Shown piece by piece: positions 1-8,724 of a stretch of DNA of 64,000 nt. Each line of letters opens with the position of its first letter. Position 1 is the stretch's first letter. This DNA comes from JAKPBU01 sp964425695 (GTDB lineage: Bacteria; Pseudomonadota; Gammaproteobacteria; Xanthomonadales; Xanthomonadaceae): contig CAYRNF010000005.1 in NCBI GenBank assembly GCA_964425695.1, forward strand, positions 91,713 to 155,712. The letters run 5' to 3'. Made by a program: the position numbers and the translations under genes. Below the pieces are notes generated by a model. It made no database searches and had not been told where the DNA came from. It saw only the letters and a list, made by a program, of their open reading frames with translations.

Positions 1-692
1 AGCGCGCTGTACAGCACGTGGTGGCGCACGCGCGGCGCCAGTTCCGCCTGCAGCGCCGCGTCCACCGGCAAGCCGCGGGTCAGCGGCGCGACCTGGCGCC
101 GCGACAGCCACCAGAACAGCACGCTGGAAGCGAAGAACGCGCCGAGCTGCCAGTACACCGACAGGTCCAGCAGCGCCACCAGCAGCACCAGCAGCAGGTT
201 GGCCGGGGCGGCGGCCAGCGCCACCATCGCGTTGGCGCGGAAGTTCTCGAATCCTTTCGCAGTGCCCACGTTGAACATGTAGGCCGCGCGCAGCGGGATG
301 GTGACCAGCAGGAAGCCGAGCACGATCCAGGCGTCCAGGCTGGGAGCGACCTCGTGCCCGGCCAGCAGCAGCGTCAGCGCCGCGGCCGCCAGCACCAGCA
401 GCAGGAATCGGCGCTGCAGGCGCCTGAGGTACGCCAGCAGCGGCGCCACCTGCCCCTCGCGTCCGCCGGCACGCAGTTCCGCGATGAACTTGATCGCCGC
501 GCTGGCCGTGCCGGCGTTGGCGATGGCCACGCCCATGGCCATCAGCCAGATCACGCCGCTGTACGCACCGAAGGTCTGCGGCCCCAGGTGGCGCGCGATC
601 ACGATGGACACCAGCATGCCCAGCGCGAATTCGGTGTACAGCCCCACCGTGGAGAACAGCGTGTTGCGCAGCGTGTGGGCCCGAGAACTCAT
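1..692 (-). CDS. Polysaccharide flippase (Wzx/MATE-like), C-terminus missing
   Basis: The visible 230 residues are very hydrophobic, with an N-terminal MSSRAHTLRNTLFSTVG start followed by helices around residues 15-35, 40-60, 95-115 and 120-140. This is the pattern of the oligosaccharide flippase/polysaccharide transport family (PST/MOP superfamily), which moves lipid-linked repeat units across the inner membrane. The gene runs off the left edge, so the C-terminal half is not seen. Its ATG overlaps the stop of the upstream polymerase-like gene (ATGA at 689-692), so the two are translationally coupled. The role as flippase is inferred from hydrophobicity and from neighbouring glycan genes; a substrate cannot be named. 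Confidence 0.75.
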   Translation of the reverse strand, partial: MSSRAHTLRNTLFSTVGLYTEFALGMLVSIVIARHLGPQTFGAYSGVIWLMAMGVAIANAGTASAAIKFIAELRAGGREGQVAPLLAYLRRLQRRFLLLVLAAAALTLLLAGHEVAPSLDAWIVLGFLLVTIPLRAAYMFNVGTAKGFENFRANAMVALAAAPANLLLVLLVALLDLSVYWQLGAFFASSVLFWWLSRRQVAPLTRGLPVDAALQAELAPRVRHHVLYSA

Positions 693-2002
693 GCGCCCAG
701 CACCAGCAGGACCTTCACCACCACGTACAGCGTCACCACCCCGCCCACTGCCAGCAACGGCCAGCGCAGCAGGTCGTGGTGCAGGCCGAAGGCCGGCAGC
801 GTGTCGTTGCGGCTGCGCATGGCGGTGTAATGCGCCACCACCAGCGCCGCCAGCAAGTACAGCACCACCACGTAGCTGCGGCTCAGGAAGAACCCGGCGA
901 TGAAGAACCCGCACAGCGCCAAGAACAGGGTGAACGCGATCGCGCGATCCTCGAACCAGGCGGCCACTTCCTCGCCGTCGGCGGCTTCACCGGGGTCCCC
1001 AGCGTCCTCGTGTTCGAAGGCGGCCAGCACGGACTCGGGCGGCGAGCGCAGCGCCACGTACATCATCCGGAAGCAGTAGCCCACGAACGCCAGCCACAGG
1101 GTGAACCCGACGATCCCGGTCTCGGCCAGCACCAGCACGAACGAGTTGTGCGCGGTGAGCCGGTAGTGGTCCGAGTACAGGTCCGCGCCCACGCCCAGCA
1201 GCGGGTGCTGCCGGAACATCTGCAGCCCCTCGTACCAGGATTCGACGCGACCCATCGCCGAGGCTTCGGACACGTCCATCTCCTGCATGCGCGACGGCAG
1301 CGCCATCAGCGCCGCCAGCGCCGCGGCGCCCACGGCGCCGGCGAACACCAGCCCCTTGCGCCACCACACGTACACGCCCAGCAGCCCCAGCGTGGCCACC
1401 AGGGTGCCGCGCGAATCGGTCAGCACGATCCCCCACACCAGCGCCACGATCGCCGCCCACCACAGCAGCCGCGCCACCCCGCCGCGGCTGGCCAGGTAGA
1501 ACGCCATCGGCAGGCAGGTGACGAACAGCATGCCCAGGTCGTTGGGGTCGTTGAAGATGCCCACGTACTGGATGCGCGTCTCCTGCGACATGCCGATGCC
1601 GGTCCAGCCCACGCCCAGGCGCGACTGCTCGATACCGTGCACCGCCAGCACCGCGGCGCACAGGGTCATCACCGCCATGGCCGCCACCATCCTGCGACGG
1701 TCGTCCACCGCGTGGGCGAACACGATGAAGGCCAGCACCACCGGCGCGAACTTGTTGAGCTGCACCAGCGCGCCGCCGAACCAGCCGTTGGCCGCGTTGG
1801 ACAGCATCATCACCACGAAGAACAGCAGCAGCAGCAGGTACTGCGGCGCGTCGAAACGCTTGCGCGCCGAGAACAGCCACAGCAGCGCCGCCAGGATCAG
1901 CGCCAGCGGCAGCAGGGGCACCGGGATGCTGTCCACCAGCGCGGGATAGTCCTGCGGGCGGATGATCACCAACACCAGGTAGGCCAGCATCGCAACGAAC
2001 AT
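689..2002 (-). CDS. O-antigen ligase/polymerase family membrane protein
   Basis: A 437-residue polytopic membrane protein with about ten predicted helices starting at residue 3. It contains the stretch GIFNDPNDLGMLFVTCLPM followed later by HPLLGVGADLYSDHYRLTAHNSF, the short-loop/large-loop pattern of the WaaL/Wzy (O-antigen ligase) superfamily, where a conserved His-Asn near the large periplasmic loop is typical. Such proteins polymerise or transfer undecaprenol-linked glycans in the periplasm. It lies 8 bp downstream of a polysaccharide deacetylase and its stop overlaps the flippase start, so the three form one minus-strand operon. Whether it acts as polymerase or as ligase cannot be told from sequence. 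Confidence 0.82.
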   Translation of the reverse strand: MFVAMLAYLVLVIIRPQDYPALVDSIPVPLLPLALILAALLWLFSARKRFDAPQYLLLLLFFVVMMLSNAANGWFGGALVQLNKFAPVVLAFIVFAHAVDDRRRMVAAMAVMTLCAAVLAVHGIEQSRLGVGWTGIGMSQETRIQYVGIFNDPNDLGMLFVTCLPMAFYLASRGGVARLLWWAAIVALVWGIVLTDSRGTLVATLGLLGVYVWWRKGLVFAGAVGAAALAALMALPSRMQEMDVSEASAMGRVESWYEGLQMFRQHPLLGVGADLYSDHYRLTAHNSFVLVLAETGIVGFTLWLAFVGYCFRMMYVALRSPPESVLAAFEHEDAGDPGEAADGEEVAAWFEDRAIAFTLFLALCGFFIAGFFLSRSYVVVLYLLAALVVAHYTAMRSRNDTLPAFGLHHDLLRWPLLAVGGVVTLYVVVKVLLVLGA

Positions 2003-2010
2003 GGGCGGCC

Positions 2011-3072
2011 CTATCCGTTGCGCGCGCGGGAGGGATAGGCGAACACTTCCGGCAGCGCCATGGTGGCCTCGAACCAGGCATCGTCCATCTGCCGTTCCAC
2101 CGGGATCCTGCGCAGCCGGTAGCGGCGCGCCTCCGGCGCGTGCTCGGCGCCGGCCTGGTACGAGCACGCCAGGCGGTACCCGGCGTCGCGCACGGCCTGG
2201 ATCACCTCGGCGTCGTACGCGTCCGGGCCGCCCACCGGGTAGGACAGCACGTCCACGCGCGTGCCCAGCTCGCGTTCGATGGCGGCCTTGGATCCGAACA
2301 CCTCGGCGCGCATGTCTTCCACTGGCAGCTTCGCCAGCATGCGGTGGTGCACGCCGTGCGATCCCACCTCCATGCCCGCGGCCTGCATCTGGCGCAGCAC
2401 GTCCCAGCGCATCGGCGCGCACGCCGCATGCCCGGCCGCGCGCGGCATGGCCCACGCATGCTCCAGGCGTTCGACCAGGCGCTCCTGGCCCGCGGCGTCC
2501 AGCACCTTGATGCGGTCGAGCAGCCGCCGCGCCGCTTCCCGGCGCGCGTCCATGGACTCCGGCAGCGCCAGCGACAGGCCCAGCTCGGGAACATCCACCT
2601 GCCGGGCCGGCGCGGTGCACAGCATGTGCACCAGCCAGTCGTACGCGTACGGCGCGCCGGACTCGATATGGCCCGTGGACACGAAGAACATCGCCGACAT
2701 GTCCAGCTCGCGCAGGATCGGGAAGGCGATGCGATGGTTGTCCTCGTAGCCGTCGTCGAAGGTGACCAGCACCGTGCGCGGCGGCAGGCTGCGGCCGCGC
2801 TCCAGCCTGTCGCACAGTTCGTCGAAGCGCATCGGGTGGAACCGGGCCCGGATCAGCCGCATCTGCGCGCGGAACGCATCGGCCGATGCGCTGATCAGGT
2901 CCACGTCGAAGTCGAAGTCCGCAGGTTCCGCGGACTCCAGCACGCGGTGGTAGGCCAGGATGCGCAGGTCGTCGCGCAGCAACGCGCGCAGGCGCGCGGC
3001 CAGCGGCAGCAGGCCGCAGCGTCGCGCCATGCGCGCCAGCCGCGGCCGGCGCCCAGGCGCGGCCGCGTGCAT
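2011..3072 (-). CDS. Polysaccharide deacetylase (CE4/NodB fold)
   Basis: A 353-residue protein with the NodB homology domain: motif 1 is TFDDGYEDNH (the first Asp catalytic, the second metal-binding) and motif 2 is SHGVHH (metal-binding histidines). Family members remove N- or O-acetyl groups from cell-surface or exported polysaccharides. The start chosen at 3072 is preceded by GGGGGCGGA six bases upstream; an in-frame ATG at 3096 would add eight residues but lacks a ribosome site. There is no clear signal peptide, so it may work on lipid-linked precursors at the cytoplasmic face. It heads the deacetylase-polymerase-flippase operon and diverges from a J-domain gene. A second deacetylase of the locus lies at 19,470-20,501. 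Confidence 0.85.
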   Translation of the reverse strand: MHAAAPGRRPRLARMARRCGLLPLAARLRALLRDDLRILAYHRVLESAEPADFDFDVDLISASADAFRAQMRLIRARFHPMRFDELCDRLERGRSLPPRTVLVTFDDGYEDNHRIAFPILRELDMSAMFFVSTGHIESGAPYAYDWLVHMLCTAPARQVDVPELGLSLALPESMDARREAARRLLDRIKVLDAAGQERLVERLEHAWAMPRAAGHAACAPMRWDVLRQMQAAGMEVGSHGVHHRMLAKLPVEDMRAEVFGSKAAIERELGTRVDVLSYPVGGPDAYDAEVIQAVRDAGYRLACSYQAGAEHAPEARRYRLRRIPVERQMDDAWFEATMALPEVFAYPSRARNG

Positions 3073-3218
3073 GTTGTGTCCGCCCCCGGTGGTCATTGCG
3101 TGGTCGCGCCATGCGCAGGAATCCGTTGTGGCATTCAACGCGAAAAGGCGGCGCCCCCGGCCGCGCTTGCGCAGCACGCGCCAACGGGGTCCACTGGTGC
3201 GAGGGAGGATCTGCGGAC

Positions 3219-3962
3219 ATGGCAGAGCACGACGATTTCGCGAGCCTGTACCGCGAGCTCGGCATCCATGGCGCCTGCACGCCCGAGGCGCTGCGCCGCG
3301 CATACCGGCGGCGCGTGTCCCAGCTGCATCCCGACCAGCGCGGCCGCCAGGACGACGTCGCGCAGCTGCAGGAACTGAACCGGCTCTACGACGCCGCGCT
3401 GGACTTCCTGCGCACCCACGGGCGCCTGCCGGGCAGCGCCGTGCCCGGCGTGCACGATACGCACCTGCCGCACGCTCCCGCGGCGCCCAGCGCAGCGGGC
3501 AAAGCAACGGCGCCGGCTGCGCCTTCCGCGCACACGGCATGGCCCGACACGACAATGGCGGCCGAAGCGCCGGCCGGAAGCGGACGCCTTTCGCGTTACT
3601 TCGTGCTGTTGGCGGTTCTTGCGATCGCCGCGCTCGCCGCATCGGCGCTCAAAGGGACGATCTCCGTGCACCAGGACACACCACGCGACACCGGCGCCAT
3701 CCCACCGCAGGCCGACGCCCGCGTCGACACCGGCGACATCGCGCTGGGCATGGGCAAGCGCCGCGTGCTGAGCATCCAGGGCGCGCCGGTTGGTGAGCAC
3801 GACATCCGCTGGGATTACGGCCCGTCGTGGATCGACTTCAAGTGCGGCGACGTGGTCACCGACTGGTACAGCTCGCCGCTGCGTCCGCTGCGCACGGCGT
3901 CGCCCCACCCCACGCCCGGCGACTGGGACCGCTTCGACGCCGCGCGCCCGCCCGGCTGCTGA
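3219..3962 (+). CDS. Membrane J-domain protein with BamE/SmpA-like C-terminal domain
   Basis: Residues 5-65 form a J domain with an intact HPD triad (residues 37-39), the signature that stimulates DnaK ATPase. A Pro/Ala-rich linker (70-125) leads to one membrane helix (about 127-145). The remaining 100 residues include GMGKRRVLSIQGAP and later RWDYGPSWIDFKCG, a pattern like the small beta domain of BamE/SmpA lipoproteins. Predicted topology puts the J domain in the cytoplasm and the C-terminus in the periplasm. It is the first gene of a plus-strand group with a methyltransferase and glycosyltransferase downstream. A GGGAGG site 10 bases upstream supports the start. The BamE likeness is a by-eye judgement; the function is unknown. 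Confidence 0.72.
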   Translation: MAEHDDFASLYRELGIHGACTPEALRRAYRRRVSQLHPDQRGRQDDVAQLQELNRLYDAALDFLRTHGRLPGSAVPGVHDTHLPHAPAAPSAAGKATAPAAPSAHTAWPDTTMAAEAPAGSGRLSRYFVLLAVLAIAALAASALKGTISVHQDTPRDTGAIPPQADARVDTGDIALGMGKRRVLSIQGAPVGEHDIRWDYGPSWIDFKCGDVVTDWYSSPLRPLRTASPHPTPGDWDRFDAARPPGC

Positions 3963-3976
3963 CAGGAAGGACGCAC

Positions 3977-4591
3977 ATGCTGGATCGGGCCAGGAGCCTG
4001 CTGCACAAGGCCAGGCGCAGGCTGTGGATGAAGTACGCGCTGCGCGGCGTGGGCGGCAGCGACAACCACGCGCGCCTGGACCTGGCGTACGCGGTGGCCG
4101 ATCCGTGGAACATGGAGTCGCCGCTGGAACGCGCCCGGTTCGAGCAGACCAACGCGGTGATCGAACGCGCGTTCGGGCCGGTCGGCAGCGTGCTGGAACT
4201 GGGCTGCGGCGAAGGCCACCAGACCGCGTGGCTCGCGCGGCTGAGCCGTGAGCAGTACGGCGTGGACGTGAGCGCGCAGGCGATCGAACGCGCCCGTGTG
4301 CGCCTGCCCTCCGCGCAGTTCGCGGCCACCGACATCTTCGGCCAGCCTTGGGGCGATGCGCCGGGACGGTTCGACCTGGTGACGGCCTGCGAGGTGCTGT
4401 ACTACCTGAGCGATCCGGCGGCCACCATCGCGCGCATGCGGCAGCTCGCGCCGCGCGGTCTGGTCACGATCTTCGCGCCGGCCTGCGGGCGCGTCGGGCC
4501 GCACCTGGAGGCCGTACCGGGCCTGCGCAAGGACTGGATCTTCCACGGCGGAACCGCCTGGCTGGTGGGTTGGTGGAACGATGCCGCCTGA
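3977..4591 (+). CDS. SAM-dependent methyltransferase (NodS-like)
   Basis: A 204-residue class I methyltransferase. The SAM-binding motif I is VLELGCGEGHQT near residue 75, followed by GVDVSAQAIERA (motif II acidic region) and FDLVTACEVLYYL (motif IV). The layout resembles NodS-type N-methyltransferases that modify sugar amines, but the substrate is not predictable. Fourteen bases separate it from the J-domain gene and AGGAAGGA precedes the ATG. Its last eleven bases overlap the next glycosyltransferase, which suggests coupled translation and joint action in glycan assembly. Confidence 0.8.
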   Translation: MLDRARSLLHKARRRLWMKYALRGVGGSDNHARLDLAYAVADPWNMESPLERARFEQTNAVIERAFGPVGSVLELGCGEGHQTAWLARLSREQYGVDVSAQAIERARVRLPSAQFAATDIFGQPWGDAPGRFDLVTACEVLYYLSDPAATIARMRQLAPRGLVTIFAPACGRVGPHLEAVPGLRKDWIFHGGTAWLVGWWNDAA

Positions 4592-5810
4592 GGCCGCCCG
4601 CGTCCCCTGTCCCGCCGCCTTGCAAGGCCTGGGGGTCGCCTACTTCGGCAACGACTGGCGTGCCGAGAACCGTACCAGCAGCCACCACGTGGCGATGCGG
4701 CTGGCGCGCTGCATGCCGGTGCTGTACGTGGATTCGCCCGGCATGCGCGCGCCGTCCGCGTCGGGACGCGACCTGCGGCGCGCGCTGCGCAAGCTCCGCG
4801 AAGCGGTGCGGGCCCCGCGGCAGGTCGCCGACAACCTGTGGCACTGCACGGTGCCGCAGCTGCCGTTCCGCCGCATCCCCGGCGTGGATGCGCTGAACCG
4901 CGCCTTCGGGCGCTGGGCGGTGCGCCGCGCGCTGCGCCTGTGCGGGATCCGGCGCCGGCTGTCGTGGTTCGTGGTGCCGCATCCGGGCTTCCTGGCAGGA
5001 CGCCTGGACGAGCAGCTGTGCGTGTACTACTGCATCGACGACTACGCCGCGCATCCGGGCGTGGACGCCGACGCCATCGCCGCCTGCGACGAGGCGCTCA
5101 GCCGCCGCGCCGACGTGCTGTTCGTGGCGCCGCCCGCGCTGCTGGCGCCCAAGCGCGCGCTCAACCCGCACGTGGTACCGGCGCCGCACGGCGTTGACCT
5201 GGCGCTGTTCGCGCGCGCGGCCGACCCGGACACGCCCGTGCCGGCCGCGGCGCGCGACCTGCCGGGTCCGGTGGTGGGCTACATCGGCTCGCTGCACGAG
5301 TGGATCGACATCCCGATGCTGGCGTGGCTGGCCGCGCAGCGCCCGGAATGGTCATTCCTGCTCGTGGGACAGGTGCACACCGACGTCAGCGCGCTGCGTG
5401 CGCTGCACAACGTCCACTTCGCAGGCGCGCAGCCGTACGCGAGCCTGCCCGGCTGGGCGCGTGCGTTCGATGCCGCCGTCATCCCCTATCGCCTCAACCG
5501 CCAGGTCGCCCATGCCAATCCGCTCAAGCTGCGCGAATACCTCGCCACCGGCAAGCCGGTGGTGAGCGTGCGCAATCCCGAGATCGAGAAGTTCGCCCGC
5601 TGGGTGCGGCTGGCCGATGGCCGCGAGCAGTTCCTGGCGCAGCTGGACGCGGCGCTGGCCGAGGACGACCCGCGGGCGGCACGCGAGCGCATGGCCGCGG
5701 TCGCCGGCCAGGACTGGGACGCGCGCGTCGCGGACGTGCTGGCCACCGTTGCCGCAGCGCTCGACGCGCGGCGCGCGCCGGCCGCCGCGCGCATGGCGAC
5801 GGCCCCATGA
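4581..5810 (+). CDS. Glycosyltransferase (GT-B fold)
   Basis: A 409-residue GT-B type glycosyltransferase of the group that begins with a Rossmann half (GVAYFGNDWRAENRTSSHH) and has a C-terminal donor-binding half (GPVVGYIGSLHEWIDIPML, then NPLKLREYLATGKPVVS). The KLREYLATGKPVV segment is the usual nucleotide-sugar-binding region. The chosen ATG overlaps the upstream methyltransferase by 11 bases; the first about 15 residues are not conserved-looking and a slightly later start is possible. It ends in an ATGA overlap with the next gene, placing it in a coupled series of glycan genes. Donor sugar unknown. Confidence 0.85.
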   Translation: MPPEAARVPCPAALQGLGVAYFGNDWRAENRTSSHHVAMRLARCMPVLYVDSPGMRAPSASGRDLRRALRKLREAVRAPRQVADNLWHCTVPQLPFRRIPGVDALNRAFGRWAVRRALRLCGIRRRLSWFVVPHPGFLAGRLDEQLCVYYCIDDYAAHPGVDADAIAACDEALSRRADVLFVAPPALLAPKRALNPHVVPAPHGVDLALFARAADPDTPVPAAARDLPGPVVGYIGSLHEWIDIPMLAWLAAQRPEWSFLLVGQVHTDVSALRALHNVHFAGAQPYASLPGWARAFDAAVIPYRLNRQVAHANPLKLREYLATGKPVVSVRNPEIEKFARWVRLADGREQFLAQLDAALAEDDPRAARERMAAVAGQDWDARVADVLATVAAALDARRAPAAARMATAP

Positions 5811-7921
5811 GCGCGCTGCCACCGCGCAGGCTGCGCGTGGCCGTGGTGGGCGCCGGATACGTGGCGACCCACCACCTGGCGGCGCTGCGCGCGCTGGAGT
5901 TCGTGGACATCGTGGGCATCTGCGACAGCCACCTGCCCGCGGCGCAGGCGCTGGCCCAGCGCTTCGGCGTGGGCCTGGCCTGCGCCACGCTGGCCGAACT
6001 GGCCCCGGCGTCGCCCGATGCCGTGCACGTGCTCACGCCGCCGACATCGCATCCGGCGCTCGCCATCGAAGCCATGCGCATGGGCTGCCACGTGCTGGTC
6101 GAAAAGCCCATGGCCGACAGCGCGGCCGACTGCGAGGCGATGATCGACGCCGCGCGCACCCACGGACGGATTCTGGGCGTGAACCATTCCGACCTGCTCG
6201 ATCCGGTAGTCCGGCGCGCGCTGCAGGCGGTGTGCGACGGCCGCATCGGCGACGTGCTGTCGCTGGAGATCGTGCGCAACTCCGAGTATCCCGCCTACGC
6301 CGGCGGGCCGTTGCCGGGGATGGTCGCGCAGGGCTCGTATCCGTTCCGCGACCTCGGCGTGCACGGGCTGTACACCATCGAGGCGTTCCTGGGCGACATC
6401 GAGTCGCTGGACGTGCGCTGCCAGGCCCGCGGCGGCGACCCCAACCTGCACTTCGACGAGTGGCAGGCGCAGGCCACGACCGCGCAGGGCGTGGGCCGGC
6501 TGCTGCTGTCGTGGAACGCAAGGCCCATGGAGAACCGGCTGGTGGTGCGCGGCACGCGCGGCACCATCGACGTGGACCGTTTCCTGCAGACCTGCCACGT
6601 GCAGCGCGCGTTGCCGGGGCCGAAGTTCGTGGGCATCGTGGCCAACGGCCTGCTGCGCGCGCTGCGCGACGCGCTCTGGATTCCGCTGAACGTCCTGCGC
6701 TTCGCCACCGGTTCGCTGCAGCCGTCTCCCGGCATCCGCATGGGCGCCGAACGCTTCGCGCGCGCCGTGTACCACCTGGAGCAGCCCCCGTTCACGGGCG
6801 CGGACGCGCTGCGCATCGCGCGCCTGCTGGAACCTGCCTGCGCCGAACCCGACCGGCAACGCACGCAGCAGCTGCAGGCGCGGCTCGAAGCGTCGTTGCC
6901 TGCCGCCGATGTGCTGGTGACCGGCGCCGCCGGGTTCCTGGGCCGTGCGCTGGTGCAGCGCCTGCGCGCGCAGGGCAGGACCGTGCGCGTGCTGGTGCGC
7001 CGGCACGATGCCGCCTTCGCCAACGATGCGGGCGTGCACCAGGTGATCGGCGACCTGGGCGACCCGGCGATCGTGGACCACGCCGTGGCCGGCGTGCCGC
7101 TGGTGCACCACGTGGGCGCAGCGATGCGCGGCGGCCCGCGCGCATTCGAAGCCGGCACGGTGTGGGGTACGCGCAACGTGGTGGATGCGTGCCTGCGCCA
7201 CGGCACCGCCCGCCTGGTGCATGTCAGCTCGCTGGGCGTGCTGGACCATGCCGGCCGCGATGCCGCGATTCCCGTGCACGAGTCGTCCGCGTACGAGCCG
7301 CATCCGGACCGCCGCGGCGCGTACACGCAGACCAAGCTGCAGGCGGAGCGCATCGTGCTCGATGCGGTGCGCGACCGCGGACTGCGCGCGGTGGTGGTGC
7401 GGCCCGGCCAGGTGTTCGGCCCGGGCGCGGAGCGCGTCACCCCCAACGGCACCATCGCGCTGGCCGGGCGCTGGATCGCCGTGGGCGACCGCACCCGCAC
7501 CGTCCCGCTGGTGTACCGCGACGACGTGGTGGACGCCCTGCTGCTGGCGGCCAGCAGCCCGGCCGCGGAAGGCCGCGTGTTCAACGTGGTGGACCCGCAG
7601 CAGGTCACCCTGCAGCACTACCTGGACCGCGTGCGCGGACGCTTCCCCGACCAGCCGATCCTGCACGCGCCGGAATGGCTGTTCCTGGCGCTGGGACGCG
7701 GCGTGGAGTGGCTGGGGCGGGCCTTGAAGCGCGACGTACCGCTGACCCGCTACCGCGTGCGCTCGCTGCGTCCGCTGGCGAACTTCGACCTGGAGGCCGC
7801 GCAGCGCATCCTGGGCTGGACGCCGCAGACCGGCGTGCATGCGGGCCTGGACCGCACCTTCGGCGCGCCCGATGCTGGCGCGCCGCAGGGCCGAGCCGCC
7901 GCCGCGCAGCGCAGCGGCTGA
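5807..7921 (+). CDS. Fused Gfo/Idh/MocA oxidoreductase and NAD-dependent epimerase/dehydratase
   Basis: A 704-residue two-domain protein. Residues 1-350 are a Gfo/Idh/MocA sugar dehydrogenase: Rossmann motif VVGAGYVATHH (13-23), catalytic-type VEKP at 98-101. Residues 365-690 are an extended short-chain dehydrogenase: TGAAGFLG at 372-379 and the YxxxK pair Tyr506/Lys510 in AYTQTKLQAE, with a preceding VHVSSLG. Both halves bind NAD(P) and act on nucleotide sugars or their derivatives, so the fusion could run two successive oxidation/epimerisation steps. It starts in an ATGA overlap with the glycosyltransferase gene. The reading frame is continuous across the junction at about residue 355, so this is a fusion and not two adjacent genes. 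Confidence 0.88.
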   Translation: MSALPPRRLRVAVVGAGYVATHHLAALRALEFVDIVGICDSHLPAAQALAQRFGVGLACATLAELAPASPDAVHVLTPPTSHPALAIEAMRMGCHVLVEKPMADSAADCEAMIDAARTHGRILGVNHSDLLDPVVRRALQAVCDGRIGDVLSLEIVRNSEYPAYAGGPLPGMVAQGSYPFRDLGVHGLYTIEAFLGDIESLDVRCQARGGDPNLHFDEWQAQATTAQGVGRLLLSWNARPMENRLVVRGTRGTIDVDRFLQTCHVQRALPGPKFVGIVANGLLRALRDALWIPLNVLRFATGSLQPSPGIRMGAERFARAVYHLEQPPFTGADALRIARLLEPACAEPDRQRTQQLQARLEASLPAADVLVTGAAGFLGRALVQRLRAQGRTVRVLVRRHDAAFANDAGVHQVIGDLGDPAIVDHAVAGVPLVHHVGAAMRGGPRAFEAGTVWGTRNVVDACLRHGTARLVHVSSLGVLDHAGRDAAIPVHESSAYEPHPDRRGAYTQTKLQAERIVLDAVRDRGLRAVVVRPGQVFGPGAERVTPNGTIALAGRWIAVGDRTRTVPLVYRDDVVDALLLAASSPAAEGRVFNVVDPQQVTLQHYLDRVRGRFPDQPILHAPEWLFLALGRGVEWLGRALKRDVPLTRYRVRSLRPLANFDLEAAQRILGWTPQTGVHAGLDRTFGAPDAGAPQGRAAAAQRSG

Positions 7922-7936
7922 GCGCAGCGCGCGGTC

Positions 7937-8722
7937 TTACCCGCGCTTGCGCGCCAGCACCCGCTGCCAAGGCGCCAGCCACACGAGCACCGGGGCGGCC
8001 CAGGCGAGCCAGCGCAGCCGCGGATGGCTGGCCAGCCGGTCGCGCAGCATCGGCGCCACGTCGCAACCGGCCAGCATGCGGCGCAGCGCACGCCGGCTGC
8101 TGGCCCAGGGATAGCCCGCCCTGCGCCGCTGGTTGCCGAACCAGCGCCCCGAATGCAGCTCGCGCGCGCGCACCGGGTTGGGGGTCGCCACGTACAGGTG
8201 CCCACCGGGCTTGAGGACGCGCAGCATCTCCGCCATGAGCGCCTCGCGCCCACCCTGCGTGGACACGAACTCCAGCACGGACACGCAGGTCACCAGGTCG
8301 AAGCATCCGGCCGCGAACGGCAGCGCAGCCCCTGCCGCCACGTGCACGAACCAGACCCGCTCCGTGTCCAGGCCGTGCGCCCGCGCCCGCACCCGCGCGG
8401 CTTCCACCGCCGATTCGCTGGCGTCCAGCCCGACCACCACACCGGCGTGCAGCTCCGGCCCGGACAGCGCCACGGTGGTGCCACCGGTGCCACAGCCGAC
8501 GTCGAGTACCCGCTCCGCGCCGCCGATGCGCAGCGCCAGCGGCGTGCACAGGCTGCGCGCATGCAGGTCCACGCGCTCCAGCTCGCGCTGCAGGAAGCGT
8601 TCGGACGCGTGCGGGTCGGCGCCGGAGTCGTAGTCGCCGGCGGATTCCGAATCGTGGATGTCGCGCGCGCCCGCGCCTGCCTGCACCAGGCGGGCGAACT
8701 CGGAGCGGTAGGGCTCGCGCAT
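7937..8722 (-). CDS. Class I SAM-dependent methyltransferase
   Basis: A 261-residue protein with the methyltransferase-11/25 pattern: motif I VLDVGCGTGGTT, post-I VGLDASESAVEAAR, motif IV CFDLVTCVSVLEFV and motif V MLRVLKPGGHLYVATPN. The C-terminus has a hydrophobic stretch (LAWAAPVLVWLAPWQ) that may dock on the membrane. The ATG at 8722 is used here; a GTG two codons upstream (8728) overlaps the stop of the preceding acyltransferase (GTGA), which would couple the two genes. It is convergent with the fused epimerase gene 15 bases away. Substrate unknown, probably a glycan or lipid intermediate of this locus. Confidence 0.8.
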   Translation of the reverse strand: MREPYRSEFARLVQAGAGARDIHDSESAGDYDSGADPHASERFLQRELERVDLHARSLCTPLALRIGGAERVLDVGCGTGGTTVALSGPELHAGVVVGLDASESAVEAARVRARAHGLDTERVWFVHVAAGAALPFAAGCFDLVTCVSVLEFVSTQGGREALMAEMLRVLKPGGHLYVATPNPVRARELHSGRWFGNQRRRAGYPWASSRRALRRMLAGCDVAPMLRDRLASHPRLRWLAWAAPVLVWLAPWQRVLARKRG

Positions 8723-8724
8723 GT

